Below are positions 33,827 to 37,784 of a DNA stretch of 37,784 nucleotides, in pieces. Within the stretch, counting starts at the first letter, position 1. Each line of letters opens with the position of its first letter. The translations under genes were made by a program, and so were the position numbers. The notes under the pieces are model-generated. The model was given only the letters and a program-made list of their open reading frames with translations, searched no databases and was not told the DNA's origin. The DNA comes from Thermoplasmata archaeon (GTDB lineage Archaea > Thermoplasmatota > Thermoplasmata > Thermoplasmatales > Thermoplasmataceae), in contig JAKAWU010000005.1 of assembly GCA_021816965.1 (NCBI GenBank), forward strand, positions 520-38,303, in the 5' to 3' direction.

Positions 33827-35035
33827 ATGCCTTACATAAAAGTTGAAAATAACCACATAGTAGTTCCTAATAAAGTCACCATAGGTTACATAGAGGGTGA
33901 TGGCATTGGACCGGATATTACGACCGCTATGATTGATGTGGTCAATTCTGCAATAGAGATTGCATATGAAGGAGAGAGATCAATCGAGTGGGAGAAAATT
34001 GAAGCAGGAGAAGAGGCATACGAAAAGAGCGGAAAGCATCTCCCAGAAGAATCATTAGATCAACTTTCCAGATGTGTCATATCAATAAAGGGCCCTCTCA
34101 CGACTCCAATTGGAAAGGGTTTCAGGAGCCTGAATGTAACTCTGAGACAGCATTTTGATCTTTATGCAAATGTGAGGCCAGTGAAATACTTTCCCGGAGT
34201 TCCATCTCCAGTGAAACATCCTGAAAATATGAATATGATAGTATTCAGGGAGAACACGGAAGATCTTTATGCAGGCATAGAGTGGAAGTACGATTCAGAA
34301 GAGGCAAAGAAGGTCAGGAATTTCATGAACACACAGTTTGGAGTCAATCTCACTGATGATACTGGAATAGGCATTAAACCTATCAGTAAGTTCAAGAGCC
34401 AGAGGATTGTAAGAAAGGCACTTGAATATGCCATTGACAATAAGAGAAGAAGTGTCACACTCGTCCACAAGGGAAACATAATGAAGTATACAGAGGGCGC
34501 TTTCAAGGATTGGGGCTATGCTATTGCAAGTGAAATGTTTGGGGAGATGACTGTCACAGAAGATGAATACACCCAGAATCCTGATGCTTTCTCAGGCAAG
34601 ATCATCGTAAAGGACAGGATTGCCGACAATATGTTCCAGCAGATCCTGACAAGAACTGCAGAATATGATGTTATCGCCACTACGAACCTGAATGGAGATT
34701 ACCTTTCTGATGCACTTGCTGCACAAATTGGAGGACTCGGAATTGCTCCAGGAGCAAACATTGGAGATATATACGCAATATTTGAGGCAGTACATGGCAC
34801 AGCACCAAAATATGCCGGCATGGACATAGCAAACCCTACTTCACTCATACTTTCCAGTGCAATGATGCTGAACCATATGGGTTGGAAAGAGGCAGCAACA
34901 AGCCTGGAGAATGCAGTGACAAAATGCTATGCAGAGCAGAAAGTAACACAGGATCTTGCAAGAATCCTGAACATAAAACCATTGAAATGCTCTGAATTCA
35001 CAATGGAAATAGTCAAGAATTTGAAGAAGAACTGA
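33827..35035 (+). CDS. icd: NADP-dependent isocitrate dehydrogenase
   Basis: Oxidises isocitrate to 2-oxoglutarate in the TCA cycle. 402 residues. The substrate loop FRSLNVTLRQHFDLYANVRP, the segment VIFRENTEDLYAGIEW-like (here MIVFRENTEDLYAGIEWK), and the cofactor site HGTAPKYAGMDIANPTS match the E. coli Icd pattern, where the Lys-Tyr after Pro favours NADP. The start ATG 33827 has AT-rich promoter sequence before it. With isocitrate lyase in the same window it competes for isocitrate. Its last 23 bases overlap the convergent gene on the minus strand. Confidence 0.95.
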   Translation: MPYIKVENNHIVVPNKVTIGYIEGDGIGPDITTAMIDVVNSAIEIAYEGERSIEWEKIEAGEEAYEKSGKHLPEESLDQLSRCVISIKGPLTTPIGKGFRSLNVTLRQHFDLYANVRPVKYFPGVPSPVKHPENMNMIVFRENTEDLYAGIEWKYDSEEAKKVRNFMNTQFGVNLTDDTGIGIKPISKFKSQRIVRKALEYAIDNKRRSVTLVHKGNIMKYTEGAFKDWGYAIASEMFGEMTVTEDEYTQNPDAFSGKIIVKDRIADNMFQQILTRTAEYDVIATTNLNGDYLSDALAAQIGGLGIAPGANIGDIYAIFEAVHGTAPKYAGMDIANPTSLILSSAMMLNHMGWKEAATSLENAVTKCYAEQKVTQDLARILNIKPLKCSEFTMEIVKNLKKN

Positions 35036-36221
35036 GAAGGGAAATATTTCCAATATCCCTTTCATCGGTTCCATTCACAGATATTTTTATTGCATTCCCA
35101 AATCTCTGTTTCAGATATTCTGTATCATTTATTGAATCTGTGTAAATATTAATAATTTCAGGGAAATTCATTTTCTGAACAATATCTGCACATTCCTTCA
35201 GCGAAGTATAGTGTATTATTTCTATTAAGGGGCCATTTATTTCGCGTATTTTTTCTGGAGTTTCCCCATACTGTAACGTGAGAACATGAACAGTATCCGG
35301 AATGTTATCTACAAAATCCCATCCATTGTCAAGCAGCTCTGTCACTGCTGTTTTTGTGTTATCTATAGTTCTTTTTCCAGGATAATAGTTTATGTTAGAA
35401 TCTGGGGAATAAGATCCTGTTGCAGTTCTCTTTAGAAGTTCAGAAACCCTGTTCTTGAAATATAGAAACTCTTTGTCACTGACCAGATACACCTGACTTG
35501 ATAAGCCAAGGTTTGAAACAGAGGCGAAAGATAGTTTCATCACTGAATTTATTGCCTTATCTACCTGTGACTGGCCCCTGACAATTGATGCATAATTTGT
35601 GGCACCAGTATATTTGATATCCATGGAATCATGATTTCCACTCAATTTCCTTTCTTTTCCCCAAATAGATACTGTGGCCCCTTCTGGCGCATCTTTCATG
35701 TTTATTTCTTGGAAATAATCACAAACTGTTTCTGACATGATGTTCTCAAATCCATGTACTCTCTCAGCAAGTTGCTCGGTGATCTTCATAGTTGCAATTG
35801 GTGAATCTTTACAGTGCTCTATATGAATCCATGAAGTTTCCAGAATCGACTCCACAAGCTCTTTTGTCAGGGAAAACACTGGAAGTCCCTGATGAATGAA
35901 TGAATATCTTTTCCTGCTGAATCCTGAGGTAATTACCCTTCCATTACCATAACTTCCATACACTTTGGGGTATGCACGGTAAAGAAGGTAAAGTTTTGAC
36001 AGTTCTATTTCCCTCCTGCACGATGAGAGGCATTTTCCCGTTTCAGAACTGTACACCCTCATCATGGTATCGTCATTCAGCATTGAAGAAAGTTCTTCAA
36101 GCATCACATTCACAATTTCCATGGGTTCCAGCAGTGTTTCCTTCGTGTTTTTATTTATGTCTATCGTACTGTCATCCACTTCGCCCAGAACACTTCCATC
36201 AAATTTGTTTATAACATCCAT
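35013..36221 (-). CDS. Divergent aldehyde-dehydrogenase-like protein, probably not catalytic
   Basis: 402 residues that follow the aldehyde dehydrogenase fold in outline. The N-terminus INKFDGSVLGEVDD resembles the usual NPxdGSvIGEV strand. SMDIKYTGATNYASIVRG lines up with the Rossmann-fold FTGS loop. SNLGLSSQVYLVSDKEFLYF lines up with the segment that normally carries the catalytic Cys (NxGQxCxAxxRvyV). No cysteine is seen there, and the ELGGK glutamate motif is not recognisable. The protein is also shorter than usual (about 480). It directly follows thiD, overlapping it as GTGTGA if GTG 36227 is used; ATG 36221 is chosen here. It may be a structural or regulatory relative of ALDH. Family assignment is moderate. 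Confidence 0.6.
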   Translation of the reverse strand: MDVINKFDGSVLGEVDDSTIDINKNTKETLLEPMEIVNVMLEELSSMLNDDTMMRVYSSETGKCLSSCRREIELSKLYLLYRAYPKVYGSYGNGRVITSGFSRKRYSFIHQGLPVFSLTKELVESILETSWIHIEHCKDSPIATMKITEQLAERVHGFENIMSETVCDYFQEINMKDAPEGATVSIWGKERKLSGNHDSMDIKYTGATNYASIVRGQSQVDKAINSVMKLSFASVSNLGLSSQVYLVSDKEFLYFKNRVSELLKRTATGSYSPDSNINYYPGKRTIDNTKTAVTELLDNGWDFVDNIPDTVHVLTLQYGETPEKIREINGPLIEIIHYTSLKECADIVQKMNFPEIINIYTDSINDTEYLKQRFGNAIKISVNGTDERDIGNISLLSSSSNS

Positions 36222-36223
36222 TT

Positions 36224-37021
36224 TCACACACTTTCCAGTTTCCAGAAATGCCGTAAGGAGCCATATCCATTTCCCATAGGAAATGAACCTTCTATTGCTC
36301 TCTGAAGATATTCTTTTCCATTTTCCACCGCCTGCTCTATGCTATTTCCATTTGCCAGGAATGTCGCAATTGCAGCGGAATATGTATCACCTGTTCCATG
36401 GGTGTTTTTGGTATTAATCCTTGGCAGGGAATAATGCCGGATTTTTCCGTTATGATAAAGGGTATCCATGGAATGCACTGTATTAGACATATGGCCACCC
36501 TTTACGAGAACTGAAGATCCTGTAAGTTGATTTATCTTAATGGCTGATTTCTCCATTGATTCCACACTATCTATCCTGATTCCTGACATGATCTCCGCCT
36601 CCGGCACATTGGGAGTAACAATGCAGGCTATGCTAACAAGCCCTTTCATGAGTATTTCTATGGCATCATCATTCAATAACTTTGAACCCGTTTTTGAAAC
36701 CATTACGGGATCAACAACTATTTTGTTTACAGAATACTGTTTGAATGTACTGGTCACTGATTCTATTATTTCACTCGAATAAAGCATTCCTGTCTTTGCA
36801 GAATCCGTTCCTATGTCTGATAGTATTGAATTCATCTGCATTGACACGAATGAAGGTTCCATTGGGGCAATCCCATTGACGGCAACACTGTTCTGTGCCG
36901 TCAATGCTGTTATTGCAGATGTAGCAAAAGCACCAAGACACGTTATTGTTTTTATATCGGCCTGGATTCCTGCACCTCCTCCGGAATCTGATCCTGCAAC
37001 CGTCATCACACGAACAACCAT
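36224..37021 (-). CDS. thiD: Hydroxymethylpyrimidine (phosphate) kinase
   Basis: Phosphorylates HMP and HMP-P for thiamine synthesis. 265 residues. Ribokinase-fold motifs are VAGSDSGGGAGIQADIKTI near the N-terminus, DPVMVSKTGSKLLNDDAI in the middle, and NTHGTGDTYSAAIATFLANG with the catalytic Asp. Length is that of a stand-alone ThiD without a fused ThiN domain. First gene of a pair with the ALDH-like protein. Start could also be ATG 37006. A tnpB relic lies immediately upstream, so its promoter may have been reshaped. Confidence 0.93.
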   Translation of the reverse strand: MVVRVMTVAGSDSGGGAGIQADIKTITCLGAFATSAITALTAQNSVAVNGIAPMEPSFVSMQMNSILSDIGTDSAKTGMLYSSEIIESVTSTFKQYSVNKIVVDPVMVSKTGSKLLNDDAIEILMKGLVSIACIVTPNVPEAEIMSGIRIDSVESMEKSAIKINQLTGSSVLVKGGHMSNTVHSMDTLYHNGKIRHYSLPRINTKNTHGTGDTYSAAIATFLANGNSIEQAVENGKEYLQRAIEGSFPMGNGYGSLRHFWKLESV

Positions 37022-37051
37022 GAATGTTCATTACAAAGATGCATAATAGCA

Positions 37052-37540
37052 TAACTCTAACATCCTCTCCATCGCAAGCGATCGGAGTTCCTGATTCATA
37101 AAGTAGCAACTCGTAGACCTCTTTTTAGAGTGCCGACACTGTAGCGCTCTCCAAAGGCGTTAATTTAGGAATGATCAGTTAATTCTCATCGTTCTTGAAA
37201 CCTGATTGTATGATGAAGCACTGGTTATCCTTCTATGCCCTGAATGTTGGATAATCCGTAATGTGTTTGATGAAAGACTTGAATGCCTCATCCAGTTCCA
37301 CAAGGGAATGCTGGAGGCTTTATGAGTCGTTCTAATCAACTATTTTATTTCCCTTTTTTATACCGTGAGCATTTTCAATGTGTCGAAACCTGTCATCTCC
37401 ATCTTCCTGTTATTCTTTGGTCAGCATAATATCTGGTTCTCACTTCAAAAAAATGTTTCCTCAAAAGGCGGCATGCCCAAAATGTTTCGCAAGAAGAATC
37501 TTCTCTTCTTCACTGGATATAAACGCACTTTCAGTGTTTC
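37052..37540 (-). pseudogene. Internally deleted, decayed TnpB (IS200/IS605 OrfB) relic
   Basis: Reading the minus strand in pieces recovers a TnpB N-terminus: ETLKVRLYP, then in a second frame EEEKILLAKHFGHAAF, then in a third SLQHSLVELDEAFKSFIKHI-type text (about 37350-37270) running into DYPTFRA-stop-KDNQCFIIQSGFKNDEN-stop-LIIPKL. Without a frame change this continues directly as TPLESATVSAL and YESGTPIACDGEDVR, which resembles the extreme C-terminus of TnpB. The RuvC core between them is missing, so an internal deletion has joined the two ends. Several stops and frame shifts make it inactive. Confidence 0.65.
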
Positions 37541-37612
37541 AATCAATGCTTAAGCTGTTCCTTCTTTTCTGACAAATATGCCACAACTCATTCATATCAG
37601 ATTCTAGTGGTT

Positions 37613-37784
37613 TTATCGATGGGTATTGTAAAGTGACATCCTCCCCCAGCTAACGCAGGGGCTTCCCGTTTCAAAGACCGAAGTTGCCATTGGCAGAGCT
37701 CCAATCTCCACGGGCGTGAATTCGGGAGTGCCCCTCCCTACAGCGATCAATCCAGCATTCCGGATGTTCATTGCGGCATTCAGG
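37613..37784 (-). CDS. tnpB: TnpB (OrfB) C-terminus, truncated by the window edge
   Basis: The last 57 codons of a gene continuing beyond the right edge. The text LNAAMNIRNAGLIAVGRGTP, then EFTPVEIGAL and FETGSP, is the typical C-terminal region of IS200/IS605-family TnpB, which is an RNA-guided nuclease of RuvC type. The final Asp of the catalytic site would lie just outside the window. The frame is open to the edge and ends at TAA 37613-37615, so this copy could be intact. Its GC content is higher than the relic beside it, indicating a more recent arrival. Confidence 0.85.
   Translation of the reverse strand, partial: LNAAMNIRNAGLIAVGRGTPEFTPVEIGALPMATSVFETGSPCVSWGRMSLYNTHR
37644..37661 (-). 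repeat. IS200/IS605-type right-end hairpin, probably part of omega RNA
   Basis: An imperfect palindrome lies within the 3' end of tnpB: CCCC (37644-37647) with GGGG (37658-37661), an A-A mismatch, then GC with GC around a TAAC loop. This is the form of the subterminal hairpins recognised by TnpA and shared by the 3' scaffold of omega RNA. The guide would follow beyond the element end, around 37615-37640 on the minus strand. Confidence 0.6.

Noticed and set aside
37365-37572. Two plus-strand ORFs of 62 and 64 codons
   Set aside because: They are antisense to the TnpB relic, whose reading explains the sequence better.
1-37784. tRNA, rRNA and CRISPR array search by eye
   Set aside because: No tRNA-like T-loop pattern with matching stems, no rRNA text and no regularly spaced repeats were seen; a covariance-model scan would be needed for certainty.

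Overview
The window is a stretch of an archaeal chromosome, most likely from the Thermoplasmatales (Thermoplasmatota). The evidence is the archaeal S10/spc ribosomal gene order (L3 through SecY, including Rpp29, S4e, L32e and L19e), archaeal-only informational proteins (Cbf5, Nop5, Nop10, aIF2alpha, LSm), TATA boxes about 25 bases before many starts (leaderless transcription), and GGTGA/GGAGG ribosome-binding sites inside operons. L34e and L14e, which many archaea carry between adk and cbf5, are missing, which fits my recollection of Thermoplasma relatives. The species cannot be named from sequence alone.

Left part (1-8000): a glyoxylate-shunt operon (malate synthase then isocitrate lyase, minus strand) is divergent from an AbrB-PhoU type regulator. 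The 100-base gap between them holds three TACATA-type inverted repeats. Next come a small two-helix membrane protein, histidine ammonia-lyase, a SAM-dependent methyltransferase and an S51-type peptidase.

Accessory island (about 8000-11355): it is AT-rich and contains a nested inverted-repeat structure, a large secreted or membrane-anchored protein with about 21 N-glycosylation sequons, and the remains of Fic/Doc genes. One copy is nearly complete but has an in-frame amber stop. A second copy survives only as a decayed 3' end. A 31-base exact direct repeat marks the two ends.

Centre (11355-28270): a strong TATA promoter, a possible 22-codon leader ORF, then 30 tightly packed plus-strand genes: L3-L4-L23-L2-S19-L22-S3-L29-aIF1-Rpp29-S17-L14-L24-S4e-L5-S14-S8-L6-L32e-L19e-L18-S5-L30-L15-SecY-Adk-EMC3/DUF106-Cmk-Cbf5-Nop5. 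Most neighbours overlap or abut, so the whole block is likely co-transcribed. Unusual members are L24 (long acidic tail), SecY (two extra N-terminal membrane helices) and Nop5 (very compact).

Right part (28270-37784): minus-strand operons for LSm-L37e-PurF and L44e-S27e-aIF2alpha-Nop10-PAC2, a plus-strand double winged-helix regulator and NADP isocitrate dehydrogenase, then a minus-strand pair of thiD and an aldehyde-dehydrogenase-like protein that lacks recognisable catalytic residues. At the right edge is the 3' end of an IS200/IS605-type TnpB gene with its terminal hairpin, next to a separate internally deleted tnpB relic.

Isocitrate lyase, malate synthase and isocitrate dehydrogenase all lie in this window, so the isocitrate branch point and two possible regulators are physically close. 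No rRNA, tRNA or CRISPR array was found.
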